Origin: Candidatus Binatia bacterium | GTDB lineage: Bacteria; Desulfobacterota; Binatia; Bin18 | Length of the DNA stretch: 34,092 nt | Assembly (NCBI GenBank): GCA_022824615.1 | Contig: JAJDZM010000051.1 | Coordinates: 1-34,092 of the forward strand | Direction: 5' to 3' | Part shown: piece after piece, positions 7,984 to 15,854 of the stretch | Position numbering within the stretch: position 1 is the first letter of the stretch | Layout of the letters: every line of letters begins with the position of its first letter | Notes under the pieces: generated by a model | What the model saw: only the letters and a program-made list of their open reading frames with translations | Database searches by the model: none | Told to the model about the DNA's origin: nothing | Program-made: the position numbers and the translations under genes

Positions 7984-9222
7984 CTAGGGCGCGGCATCCT
8001 TTGCACACCGCAAGCCGGCAAAGACGGCTCGCATGCCGGGATGATACCAGTTCCGAAACGTTGAGCGTAGGACATGCCGTCGCGTTGCCCACGACCCGCC
8101 GCGCAAGACCCGGTGGTGTTGATCAAAATACGGAACCGAATAGCCGTCGTACGGGAAAGCCTGAAAACCCGGATAGGGGTGGAACCAGGTGTGGGTCCAC
8201 TCCCAGACCCCGCCGAGCAGACCGAGACCGGACTCTGGAGGATCTGACTGCGCAGCGGCGGCTTGCCGTTCAGCCTCCCACCAGGCCGCTTTCTCCCATT
8301 CGGCCTCGGTCGGCAGCCGTTTCCCGACACAGCGGGCGTAAGCCTCGGCCTCGTACCAGCTCACACACCGCACAGGTTGGGCCGGGTCCAACGGTGAGAC
8401 ACTGAACGGGTCAATCTCCAGCCAGTGCCCCCGAGTACCCCCTGGGCGCCAGTACAGGGGATGGGCAATATGATGCGCCTCGCACCAGCGCCACCCCTGC
8501 TGACTCCACCAGGCAGGGTTCCGATATCCGCCGGCATCCATGAACTCCAGGAAATCGGCGTTTGTGACCGGCGTTGGATCAATCCAGAATTCCTCAAGCC
8601 AGACCTGCCGGGCGGGCCGTTCATTGTCCAGCGTGCGCGCGCTGTCGTCGCTGCCCATGCGGTAGGCTCCGGCGGGAATCCGGACCATGGTCGTTCGGTC
8701 GGAACGCGGAGAAGGACTCTGGCGCGGCACGGCGGTGGAAGAGAACTCTCCCCTCTCTTCCACATCGAATCGCCGGGCTGCAAGCAGATTGAGAATCAGC
8801 AGGATGGTCTCGGTATGCTGTTCTTCGTGTTGGAGGAGCATGTTCAGGATGCGACCTTCACCCAGCAGGGAATGGCTGTCCGGCCAATCGCCCCGCTCCA
8901 GAAAGGTAAACACGAACGCGCGCACTTCGTCCAGGTACGTAAAGACCTCGGACGCGGTGGGGAGATTGACCCGATTCTCTTTCGGGTTCTCAAGCGGAGA
9001 GAAAACCACGTCGTACTCAGGCAACAGGGAGGCGGCGCGCTGACACTGTTGGAGAATCCAGAAGCCTTCGGTCACCCCGATATGGCCGAGGTGCCAGCCG
9101 ACCGGACTGAACTCGGCGTGGACTTGGTAACAGAAGTCCTCTGACTCGATCTCCGCGAACAGCGATTTGGTATATTCGCGCGCCTCGACCATCCGTCGCT
9201 GGAAGTCCGCAATATCAATCAT
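7984..9222 (-). CDS. egtB: Hercynylcysteine sulfoxide synthase (non-haem iron EgtB)
   Basis: Catalyses oxygen-dependent C-S bond formation between hercynine and a thiol donor (gamma-glutamylcysteine or cysteine), giving the sulfoxide intermediate. The 412-residue protein has the two-domain architecture of the family. An N-terminal DinB-like four-helix domain carries PVGWHLGHIG (His47) and QHEEQHTE (His132, His136), spaced like the iron triad of characterised EgtB. A C-terminal formylglycine-generating-enzyme-like domain shows RIPAGAYRMGSDD, VSWYEAEAYARCVGKRLPTEAEWEKAAW, GGVWEWT, and RVLRGGSWATRRHVLRSTFRNW ending in FAGLRC. Its ATG overlaps the egtC stop (ATGA), implying coupled translation. 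The presence of EgtC favours gamma-glutamylcysteine as the thiol donor, but this cannot be read directly from the sequence. Confidence 0.96.
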   Translation of the reverse strand: MIDIADFQRRMVEAREYTKSLFAEIESEDFCYQVHAEFSPVGWHLGHIGVTEGFWILQQCQRAASLLPEYDVVFSPLENPKENRVNLPTASEVFTYLDEVRAFVFTFLERGDWPDSHSLLGEGRILNMLLQHEEQHTETILLILNLLAARRFDVEERGEFSSTAVPRQSPSPRSDRTTMVRIPAGAYRMGSDDSARTLDNERPARQVWLEEFWIDPTPVTNADFLEFMDAGGYRNPAWWSQQGWRWCEAHHIAHPLYWRPGGTRGHWLEIDPFSVSPLDPAQPVRCVSWYEAEAYARCVGKRLPTEAEWEKAAWWEAERQAAAAQSDPPESGLGLLGGVWEWTHTWFHPYPGFQAFPYDGYSVPYFDQHHRVLRGGSWATRRHVLRSTFRNWYHPGMRAVFAGLRCAKDAAP

Positions 9223-10034
9223 GCCCCCTCCTGGCCGCCAAGGGCGATAAGATCAACATCCGTGGCGTTCCGGCAGATCACAATATGACTCTCCGGGACG
9301 GTCTTCCAGCCTGGGTCGGCAGAGAGTTTTTCCGAGGCGATAACCACCGCGTCGGAGAAATCCGCTCCGTTGCACACATAGTACAGCGACGGCGCCGGCG
9401 AGGTATTGGCAAAGCGGAGGGCGACCACGTGCAGCCCGTCGGACAGCACCAGGTTCAGCCCCATATGAACCGCCTGACCGCGTGTCCAGTCCAGCAACTG
9501 AGCAACCGTGTGCTGAATGGCGGTCGCATATGCCTGTGGCGTCTGCTCCTGACCGTGCAGAAAGTTCAGGATAAGGGCAAAAATATGCTCGGAGTCGGTC
9601 GAGCCCCGAATGAGGCGATAGTACTCATCGTGGAGGGCCTCGCGTATTTTACGCAGCAGGCCATCCCGGGACTTTTCAATAAAGCCATTATGCATGAACG
9701 ACAAACGATCGTAGGCAAACGGCTGACAGTTGCTCTGATCGAGTCCGAAACCGGGTGTGGCGCTACGGACGTTGGCGACAATACAGTCCGAAACAATATG
9801 ACGGCTCAAGCCGGGCAGATTACGATCATTCCAGATCGGGACAATATTGGTGTAGATACACGGCGTGGGGTCAAGCGCACGGTTATACCACCCGACCCCA
9901 AACCCGTCCACATTGACCGTTCCGGCGGTCATCTCCTTGGGCTGGTAACTCTGCTCTATCAGGGAATGCTCAGGCGCGCTGATGACCTCGGCGAGCGGGA
10001 CCGGCCTTCCACGATACACAACAAAACGACACAT
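9219..10034 (-). CDS. egtC: EgtC-like class II glutamine amidotransferase (gamma-glutamyl hydrolase)
   Basis: In the mycobacterial pathway EgtC removes the gamma-glutamyl group from gamma-glutamyl-hercynylcysteine sulfoxide. The 271-residue protein begins MCRFVVYRG, so removal of Met exposes Cys2 as an N-terminal nucleophile, fixing the start at 10034. Family motifs include DGFGVGWYN, CIVANVRSATPGFGLDQSNCQPFAYDRLSFMHNGFIEK and RGSTDSEHIFALIL, followed by VLSDGLHVVALRF and SEKLS. It overlaps egtB by four bases and starts 31 bases after the ATP-grasp gene. The order egtC-egtB-egtD supports the pathway assignment over a generic glutamine amidotransferase. Confidence 0.93.
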   Translation of the reverse strand: MCRFVVYRGRPVPLAEVISAPEHSLIEQSYQPKEMTAGTVNVDGFGVGWYNRALDPTPCIYTNIVPIWNDRNLPGLSRHIVSDCIVANVRSATPGFGLDQSNCQPFAYDRLSFMHNGFIEKSRDGLLRKIREALHDEYYRLIRGSTDSEHIFALILNFLHGQEQTPQAYATAIQHTVAQLLDWTRGQAVHMGLNLVLSDGLHVVALRFANTSPAPSLYYVCNGADFSDAVVIASEKLSADPGWKTVPESHIVICRNATDVDLIALGGQEGA

Positions 10035-10065
10035 ACCCCTGGTCCAGACCCTTGGGTTGACGCAT

Positions 10066-11274
10066 TTACCACGGCGAATGGGCCGGCTGTTTCAGCATTC
10101 GGCGGCGTAACACCTCGGCTTCGGCATGAATCGCCGCATAGCTGGGGCCGAACAAATCGATTTGGGCCAGCACGACCCCAAACTCGCTCACCGGACGAAT
10201 TTCCTGTCCCGGCTCGACATAGATCGTCAGATCGCTCACTTCCTGCGCCTGCGTGAAATCGAACAGATTCTCGGCCAGATCTTCACCAAACGTGATAAAA
10301 TTAAACTGGCCGCCCACGATATCGGTCGGTATTAGTGGGGGCTGAGGCGCCCGCCCGCTGGCCAGCGTCAGTCCGGCTTCGTACACGCAGGCCCCGAGAC
10401 AGCGACGATACAGATTATAGAAACAGGTCGCCGCCCGTCCGTTGACCTCCGTCAGGGTAACCGCATCGTCATGACACCAGAACTCGATATTGAAGAAGCC
10501 GTTGTCCAGACCGATATTGCCGATCGCTTCCAGGGCCTGCTGAGCCAGCAATTCCTGGATGTGGGCCGGATGCCGGGACGGCAGCGAAAAATTGTCAATA
10601 ATCCGGGTGCCCGGATAGGTATTGGTATCCGTAATCGCCCAGAGCGCCGGCCGCACATTGGCGACCCAGCCCTCGACCGTCACCTGCGGCCCGTCAACAA
10701 AGTCTTCGACCAGCATGATTTCTCGGTTGGCCAGGGGGAACTTCTCGCAGTCGATATAGCGCTCGAAAAACGGCAGATAGAGCGGCGACCAGGCCGGATA
10801 TTCCCGTCGGGCAACCGCCAGTGCCCGCTGGAGGTCATCGGCCGAGTCAAGCTTAAAGCCCAGAATCCCGAGGTTCAGCCAGGGCGGTTTGAGATAACAC
10901 GGGTAGCGCGTAATCGCCGGCTGCTCGTCCGCCAGATCGATGGGGTCACAGCGGACCGGATGGGGTTCATATTGACGACCGTAGTATTTGTGGAGGCAGA
11001 GAAAAACCGACTCCACACTCGGTCCCGGAAACCCGAACTCCTCACATAAGACCGCAGCCACGATATCGGCCACGTCGCGGGAATAGAAAACGGCATCAAT
11101 GGAGTGGGCCTTGATATAATCGCGGCACTGGTCGGTATACGCCAGCAGGTCCAATTCCGGGGAGGGGGTGCGCGGATTGAGCGGCGCGTCGAGCAGATGA
11201 AACCTATGCTCGGACATGCCGGCCAGGGCGTTGCGGTCCCGTTGCGACGGGCACGGAATCAGGACGTCCACCAC
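10066..11274 (-). CDS. ATP-grasp ligase in the ergothioneine operon (candidate EgtA substitute)
   Basis: A 402-residue ATP-grasp enzyme, predicted to form an amide or peptide bond through an acyl phosphate. The N-terminal pre-ATP-grasp domain reaches FYSRDVADIVAAV and GFPGPSVESVFLCLHKYYGR. The ATP site follows: CYLKPPW (Lys129), LVEDFVDGPQVTVEGWV (about 188-204), GFFNIEFW (Glu264) and LTEVNGRAA (Glu276, Asn278, Arg280), the last two being the magnesium-binding pair typical of the fold. It resembles carboxylate-amine ligases rather than GshA/EgtA glutamate-cysteine ligases, which have a different fold. It starts at GTG 11274 behind AGGGGAG and sits directly upstream of egtC. Because the pathway with EgtC needs gamma-glutamylcysteine and no EgtA is visible here, it may supply that compound. 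The fold is secure; the substrate is inference. Confidence 0.85.
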   Translation of the reverse strand: MVDVLIPCPSQRDRNALAGMSEHRFHLLDAPLNPRTPSPELDLLAYTDQCRDYIKAHSIDAVFYSRDVADIVAAVLCEEFGFPGPSVESVFLCLHKYYGRQYEPHPVRCDPIDLADEQPAITRYPCYLKPPWLNLGILGFKLDSADDLQRALAVARREYPAWSPLYLPFFERYIDCEKFPLANREIMLVEDFVDGPQVTVEGWVANVRPALWAITDTNTYPGTRIIDNFSLPSRHPAHIQELLAQQALEAIGNIGLDNGFFNIEFWCHDDAVTLTEVNGRAATCFYNLYRRCLGACVYEAGLTLASGRAPQPPLIPTDIVGGQFNFITFGEDLAENLFDFTQAQEVSDLTIYVEPGQEIRPVSEFGVVLAQIDLFGPSYAAIHAEAEVLRRRMLKQPAHSPW

Positions 11275-11337
11275 TCCCCTTCTTTATTCCGCTAGATCAT
11301 CCGCATATGTGCTGACAGGCGGTGTCATGGCGAGACA

Positions 11338-11790
11338 TCAGGCAGCCTGTTTTTGGCCCTCAAGCACGGCCTTAAAATCGGCGGTGCGCAGCGTCGCAGC
11401 CACGCTCATATCATCGTTCAGGACATCGAACAGGGCATCGCTGTCGCCGCGCACGCTGTAGTGCACGATCGCCCCGTCGGCGCCACCGCCTTCGAGATGC
11501 GCGTCCCCGGCGGGGCTGGAGGTGTATTTTCCAACCGGGCGGACATCTTTCACCGCGCTTCCATCGGCTTCGTAGATAATATGCTCGCCATCCACGACCA
11601 AGGTGTTGGTCAGGGCCAGATGACGGTGCAGAAAGATCTTCTCGTTTGGCGCGAATTTGACCATCAGGTCCACGATATTGTTTTCTTCATCCACATCGAG
11701 CAGGGTGACCTCGAGGTGCTCAAAGTCGCCCAGGCTCTGCCACCGGATATTACGATCGTCAAAACGGCGGGTAGAGGGTGTGGCTGCCAT
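11338..11790 (-). CDS. Cupin-domain protein heading the ergothioneine gene run
   Basis: A 150-residue single-domain cupin. Residues about 45-75 carry KFAPNEKIFLHRHLALTNTLVVDGEHII, resembling the first cupin motif with histidines His54 and His56 available for metal. The second motif, around PAGDAHLEGGGADGAIVHY, is weaker. The start ATG has AGGAGA upstream. The fold resembles ChrR-type or anti-sigma cupins and small metal-dependent dioxygenases or isomerases; none can be chosen. It lies 63 bases upstream of the ATP-grasp gene on the same strand, so it may be the first gene of the operon, and is divergent from a GFA-family gene with only 79 bases between starts. Confidence 0.8.
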   Translation of the reverse strand: MAATPSTRRFDDRNIRWQSLGDFEHLEVTLLDVDEENNIVDLMVKFAPNEKIFLHRHLALTNTLVVDGEHIIYEADGSAVKDVRPVGKYTSSPAGDAHLEGGGADGAIVHYSVRGDSDALFDVLNDDMSVAATLRTADFKAVLEGQKQAA

Positions 11791-11869
11791 ATATCTTCTC
11801 CTCTATGATTGCGGTGTTGCTCAAGGCGGCGAGCATAGCAAGCGTTCCGGGGACGGACAAGGAGTCAGC

Positions 11870-12322
11870 ATGCAACGAATTGAGGGCGGATGCCACTGCG
11901 GGACGATCCGGTACGAACTCCTGTGGCCGCTCGATGCCGCGGAGATTCCTGTTCGGGCGTGCAGTTGCAGCTTCTGCATGAAGCACCGGGGCACCTACAC
12001 CTCCCACCCCCAAGCGGAACTCCATGCAACGATCACGGACACCACGCACGTTCCCACCTATCGCTTTGGCCATGAGACGGCCGACTTCTACGCCTGTGCC
12101 CGTTGCGGGGTGCTCACCTTTGCGGTGAGCCGGATTGCCGAGCGCGATTATGCCGTGGTCAACGTCCATACGTTTGAGCGTATCGACCCGGCCAATTTCA
12201 CCACCCACATAACCAATTTTGACGGGGAGACACCCGAGAGCCGCCTTGCCCGACGCCAGCGGACCTGGACGCCCACGGTCCGGATTACTCACACCCGGAA
12301 AGAAGAATCGACCGAGTTTTAA
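11870..12322 (+). CDS. GFA/CENP-V family zinc protein (glutathione-dependent formaldehyde-activating-like)
   Basis: A 150-residue member of the GFA family, whose founding member was linked to adding formaldehyde to glutathione; most members bind zinc and have unknown substrates. The start is ATG 11870 behind AAGGAG, rather than a longer in-frame extension that would run back through the divergent cupin gene. Zinc cysteines are visible in GGCHCGTIRYE (Cys8, Cys10), CSCSFCMKHRG and YACARCGV. The HPQAELH region and the C-terminal AVVNVHTFERIDP are also typical. It is divergent from the ergothioneine run and is followed ten bases later by a glutathione-transferase-like gene, suggesting a two-gene operon concerned with thiol or electrophile handling. 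Confidence 0.88.
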   Translation: MQRIEGGCHCGTIRYELLWPLDAAEIPVRACSCSFCMKHRGTYTSHPQAELHATITDTTHVPTYRFGHETADFYACARCGVLTFAVSRIAERDYAVVNVHTFERIDPANFTTHITNFDGETPESRLARRQRTWTPTVRITHTRKEESTEF

Positions 12323-12332
12323 GGAGGACTCC

Positions 12333-12911
12333 ATGCTGCTCTATCTCGATACCAAACGCGCGCCCAACCCGCGCAAGGTGCGCATCTATCTGGCCGAAAA
12401 AAACCTGGACATTCCGATCAAGGAAATCGACCTGTACGCCGGCGAGCAGAAGACGCCAGAGTTTCTGGCCAAGAACCCGTTTGCCGGCGTTCCCATCCTG
12501 GAGCTCGATGACGGTACGGTCCTGATCGAAACGCTGCCGATTATGGAGTATCTGGAGGAACTCTATCCCGACCCGCCCCTGATCGGCACCGACCCCGTCA
12601 GCCGGGCTCTCGTGCGCTCCTGGGAACGGCGCTGTGAGATCGGGGTGTATTTGACGGCCTCGCGCATGGTGCTGTCCAAAGGCGACGTATCCGACCAGGC
12701 CCGTCGCGTCCTGATGCACCGCCTCCCGCTGGTCAACGACGGCCTGGAAGGCAAGGACTGGCTGGCCGGGAATTTCTCCATTGCTGACATCATGCTGTTT
12801 ATCGGCCTGGAGACCGCGCATCACCGCGGAACGTTTCAGCTCGACCCGGCCTGGAACAACCTCGTCCGCTGGTACGATGCCATGAAGGCACGACCGAGTG
12901 CGTCGGTGTGA
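12333..12911 (+). CDS. Glutathione S-transferase-like protein
   Basis: A 192-residue protein with the GST fold, predicted to conjugate or reduce electrophiles with a thiol. The ATG at 12333 follows AAGGAGG; an in-frame extension from 12219 overlaps the GFA-family gene and is unlikely. The thioredoxin-like N-terminal half shows MLLYLDTKRAPNPRKVRIYLAEK, then NPFAGVPILELDDGTVLIETLPIMEYLEELYP, holding the cis-proline and the Glu-Thr/Ser glutathione-binding pair. The helical half has DWLAGNFSIADIMLFIGLETA, the usual N-capping motif. It is slightly short compared with typical members of about 200-220 residues. Given the neighbouring ergothioneine genes, its natural thiol need not be glutathione. 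Confidence 0.92.
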   Translation: MLLYLDTKRAPNPRKVRIYLAEKNLDIPIKEIDLYAGEQKTPEFLAKNPFAGVPILELDDGTVLIETLPIMEYLEELYPDPPLIGTDPVSRALVRSWERRCEIGVYLTASRMVLSKGDVSDQARRVLMHRLPLVNDGLEGKDWLAGNFSIADIMLFIGLETAHHRGTFQLDPAWNNLVRWYDAMKARPSASV

Positions 12912-12944
12912 GGGTCAGAACGTTTCGCGTAGGGTCTTCTCCTA

Positions 12945-12985
12945 TCCCCTCTCGGGAGGGGTGGCCCGAAGGGCCGGGGTGGGTT
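12945..12985 (+). repeat. Dispersed palindromic repeat, copy 1
   Basis: TCCCCTCTCGGGAGGGG is a self-complementary arm, followed by a second small stem GGCCCGAAGGGCC and then GGGGTGGGTT. The same 40-base design occurs twice more in this window (29968-30008, and inverted at 30033-30071), about 17 kb away. This marks it as a dispersed REP-like intergenic element. Confidence 0.8.
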
Positions 12986-13008
12986 GGGACATCCATCTCA
13001 GCAGACGT

Positions 13009-13036
13009 GTCGGGCTATGCCTGCGGCTAACCCGAC
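13009..13036. repeat. Short inverted repeat within the intergenic repeat cluster
   Basis: GTCGGG (13009-13014) and CCCGAC (13031-13036) flank a 16-base centre that includes GGCTA and its neighbouring CTAACC. This is a second, unrelated palindromic type in the 12.9-13.2 kb gap. No gene is visible in the surrounding 314 bases; repeats fill most of it. Confidence 0.5.
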
Positions 13037-13048
13037 CCACAAAGCTGC

Positions 13049-13138
13049 TCTCCTCGCCCCTCAGGGGAGAGGATTAAGGTGAGGGGAATCTCAACTGAAC
13101 GACCCTCACCCCAGCCCTCTCCCTGACCAGGGAGAGGG
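13049..13138. repeat. Inverted pair of GGGAGAGG/CCCTCACC-type palindromic repeats
   Basis: The first arm (13049-13084) reads as the approximate reverse complement of the second (13103-13138). Both contain CCCTCACC and a CTCTCCC...GGGAGAG hairpin. Transcribed in either direction they could form strong stem-loops. They lie immediately upstream of the MFS transporter and may define or disturb its leader. Confidence 0.65.
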
Positions 13139-13225
13139 AAGCCTGATCCCTAAAGGAGACCATAACACATCGCCTCCCTCTCCCATTCAGTCCGGCACGC
13201 AGTCCAACCTTTCCGCCGTGAAGGG

Positions 13226-14416
13226 GTGCGGCGTTCTGCGCTGTTCTTCGCGGCGCTCTATTTTGTGCAGGGCACCATCGATCTCTCAACCGGCCTGCCC
13301 TATCAACCGATTCAATATCTCCTCAAAGAAGACCTCAGCCTGAGTGCCGCGCAGGCCGGCTTTGTCTGGGCCATGATCGGCTTGGGGTGGACCATCAAGC
13401 CGGTCTACGGCCTCGTGTCCGACTTCCTGCCGTTGGGCGGCTCGCGGCGCAAGGGCTATCTCATATTGATGAGCGCCTTGGGTCTGGGAAGCTGGCTGGC
13501 CCTGGCCGTTGCACCGGCGGCGTATACCACCGTCCTGGTGCTGCTCATGGCATGTTCGTTTACCCTGGCCTTTGCCGACGTCATGGCCGACGCGCTCATG
13601 GTCGAGACCGGGCGGCCCCTCGGTCTCACCGGAAGTTTTCAATCGATTCAATGGGCGGCAATGGGCCTCGCCTTGACCCTCGCCCATCTCGGGGGCGGCT
13701 ATCTCTCGGAATATGCGACTCCGCAGACCGCTTTTTTCGTGTGTGGGTTCTTTCCGCTCGCCACCTTGCTGGCAACCCTCTTCTTTGTGCGGGAAGTGCC
13801 GCATCAATCGGGACAGGCGCAGTTACGAGAGACCGCGCACGCGCTCAGAACAGCCGCCCGGTCGCGTGCGGTCTGGATCGTGGCCGGTTTTCTGTTTGTG
13901 TGGAATTTCAGCCCGCTGTTCGGCACACCGCTCTTATACTACGAGCGAGATATTCTCCAATTTTCAAAAATCTATATCGGTACCCTCGGCGCGCTGGCAA
14001 ACGCGGCCGGCATGCTGGGTGCGGTCGTCTTCTTTTTCTTTTTTCGGAACGTTTCCCTCCGTCGCCTCCTCTTTATCGCGGTGACGCTCGGCGTGTTGTC
14101 AACACTCAGTTTCCTGGGCTTAACCGGACCACGGTCTGCGATCATCATTTTTCTCAGCTACGGTCTGATTTCGCAGATTACGCATTTGGCCGTGCTCGAT
14201 CTTGCGGCCCGCTCCTGCCCGGCCCGCGTTGAGGGAACGGTATTCGCGCTCCTGATGTCTGCCCTGAATCTGGGTCGAAGCGGGTCTCAGGTGCTGGGCG
14301 GCTGGCTCTACGATCAGACCGGCTTTGTCCCGTTGGTTTTCATCAGTGCCGCGTTCACCGCCCTGTGCTGGTTGATGATTTCTTTGCTGCGGTCGGAGGG
14401 AACGGCCTCGATGTAG
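13226..14416 (+). CDS. MFS transporter of the BT1 (folate/biopterin transporter) type
   Basis: A 396-residue polytopic membrane protein with about 12 hydrophobic segments. The N-terminal half carries LPYQPIQYLLKEDLSLSAAQAG, then IGLGWTIKPVYGLVSDFLPLGGSRRKGYL, which matches the BT1/folate-biopterin transporter signature (helix ending in KP(I/V)YGL(V/L)SD, then R-R-K/R). The transported compound cannot be inferred; pteridines or folates are the family precedent. The only reasonable start is GTG 13226 (a stop lies in frame at 13163-13165), and no clear ribosome site precedes it. Because palindromic repeats end only about 90 bases upstream, the original leader or first codons may have been altered. 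It has no operon partner. Confidence 0.82.
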   Translation: MRRSALFFAALYFVQGTIDLSTGLPYQPIQYLLKEDLSLSAAQAGFVWAMIGLGWTIKPVYGLVSDFLPLGGSRRKGYLILMSALGLGSWLALAVAPAAYTTVLVLLMACSFTLAFADVMADALMVETGRPLGLTGSFQSIQWAAMGLALTLAHLGGGYLSEYATPQTAFFVCGFFPLATLLATLFFVREVPHQSGQAQLRETAHALRTAARSRAVWIVAGFLFVWNFSPLFGTPLLYYERDILQFSKIYIGTLGALANAAGMLGAVVFFFFFRNVSLRRLLFIAVTLGVLSTLSFLGLTGPRSAIIIFLSYGLISQITHLAVLDLAARSCPARVEGTVFALLMSALNLGRSGSQVLGGWLYDQTGFVPLVFISAAFTALCWLMISLLRSEGTASM

Positions 14417-14478
14417 AGGTAGTAAGTCATCACTGCTTCGTCACAACTTGAATGAACATGCAACGTCCCGTATTTTCC

Positions 14479-14509
14479 ACGGATATGCAGTGTGGCGCGG
14501 TATATCCGT
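14479..14509. promoter_or_regulatory. 8-bp perfect dyad upstream of the accessory island gene
   Basis: ACGGATAT (14479-14486) is repeated in inverted form as ATATCCGT (14502-14509) with a 15-base spacer, 75 bases before the ATG at 14585. It could be an operator or a weak hairpin; no poly-T follows, so it is not a terminator. No other feature is visible in 14417-14584. Confidence 0.3.
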
Positions 14510-14584
14510 AGCTAGGCATTATCGAAGGAAGCCCATCTGTTCTGGGAAATTGAACTCACGAACTCGACATAAAGGAAGCCCTGA

Positions 14585-15649
14585 ATGCATACGAGGGAAC
14601 TCATAACGCTAGGCTTATTCTTAAGAGAAGTCATCCGATCCCAGAATCTGCCTAATCTCTATCAAGAGCTGATTGACGCCGTATCAAACCAGAATCTAGA
14701 CGACGTTGGAACTTGCTATCAAGCACTGATAGAGGCCCACAGGGACGCAGAGAAACAGGTTCTCAGTCCAGCTCAGAAAAAACTGATCAAAGACTATGGT
14801 GCAGAAAATCTCTTAGGTTCGTCTGCGGTAGCAAGACTCGAGACAATATTTCAAGAGAATCGGGCCTACCCACCTGGAGTGATCGAAGCATTAGGCGAGA
14901 TGTTGAGAGAGACTATCAATATCGCCGAACGAGCAGAGCTACTTATCAAAGCGCTTGAACCATTACTAGAATCTGGAACCATTACGGATGACGAACTAGG
15001 AGATGAAGAGGGACGCTTATGGCTCTCCTTCGATGAAGAGACTACAGTTTTAAGCATTGAGGACCTCGAAAAGGCTGCCGAAACTTGGAAGCAGATACTT
15101 CACAATTTTTCTAGGATGCCTAACGCATCTACAGACGGTGGGCGCCTGCTTCAGATACAAAAACACTCGCCACTAGAATTAGAGCTGGCAGCTAGCATAG
15201 CATTGTTGACACCTCTAGCTCTGGGAATAAAGTGGCTACTTTCTAGAATCGAACAAGTAATACATATCCGTCAAGAAGCGGAAACATTGAAACAAATGAA
15301 GGTAAAGACCGAGATCGTTGAGTCTCTGTATGAAGAAGCTGAGGAACGTCGAAAGACGATCATCGATGAGGCAGCAGATCAGATCAGAGAAAGGTATGAA
15401 ACCGATGGGGAGGTGAGGAATGCGGTCGGACAGGCATTAGCTAAAGTGCTTGAATTTATCGAAAGAGGCGGAAAGCTTGACATTGATGTACAAGCAAACG
15501 GAGAGCAAAATTCTGAAGATGCAGACGACAAAATTTCCGGTTTAAAAGGCTTTATCGAAGATATTCGAAAAGACATACGGCTGTTACCTTCACCACCCTC
15601 GGAGACTAGTGAAGAATCCGGGCCAGATGAAAATCCAACACCTAGCTAA
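14585..15649 (+). CDS. Unrecognised membrane-anchored coiled-coil protein, neighbour of the restriction enzyme
   Basis: I do not recognise this 354-residue protein. Residues 1-130 are helical and charged. Residues about 140-155 are very acidic. A single long hydrophobic segment follows at about 196-220 (LELELAASIALLTPLALGIKWLL). It leads directly into a long charged helix (about 221-272: RIEQVIHIRQEAETLKQMKV..., probably coiled coil), a GGKLDIDV strand, and an acidic, Ser/Pro-rich C-terminus. The topology suggests a sensor or anchor with soluble helical parts on either side of one membrane span. Its codons are visibly A/T-richer than those of flanking genes (many AAA, GAA, TTA, CTA), a sign of recent transfer. 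It converges on the restriction-modification gene downstream, so a defence role is possible but unproven. Confidence 0.75.
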   Translation: MHTRELITLGLFLREVIRSQNLPNLYQELIDAVSNQNLDDVGTCYQALIEAHRDAEKQVLSPAQKKLIKDYGAENLLGSSAVARLETIFQENRAYPPGVIEALGEMLRETINIAERAELLIKALEPLLESGTITDDELGDEEGRLWLSFDEETTVLSIEDLEKAAETWKQILHNFSRMPNASTDGGRLLQIQKHSPLELELAASIALLTPLALGIKWLLSRIEQVIHIRQEAETLKQMKVKTEIVESLYEEAEERRKTIIDEAADQIRERYETDGEVRNAVGQALAKVLEFIERGGKLDIDVQANGEQNSEDADDKISGLKGFIEDIRKDIRLLPSPPSETSEESGPDENPTPS

Positions 15650-15854
15650 AAAATAGATACACGGAGCGCCAACAAGCTGAGGCATAGTTATTCACCGTTT
15701 TGGAGGACGTTGCATGGCTATTTAGTTTTTAGGAGCGTTACGATTATCTGTGGCGGATGTGGGGGACATTGCACGGTACTTCAGATTATCGAAAAGATTA
15801 CAATCCACCGGGTCTAGCTGCTCCTTGCCATGCTCTGGGGTACCTAGTATGGAC

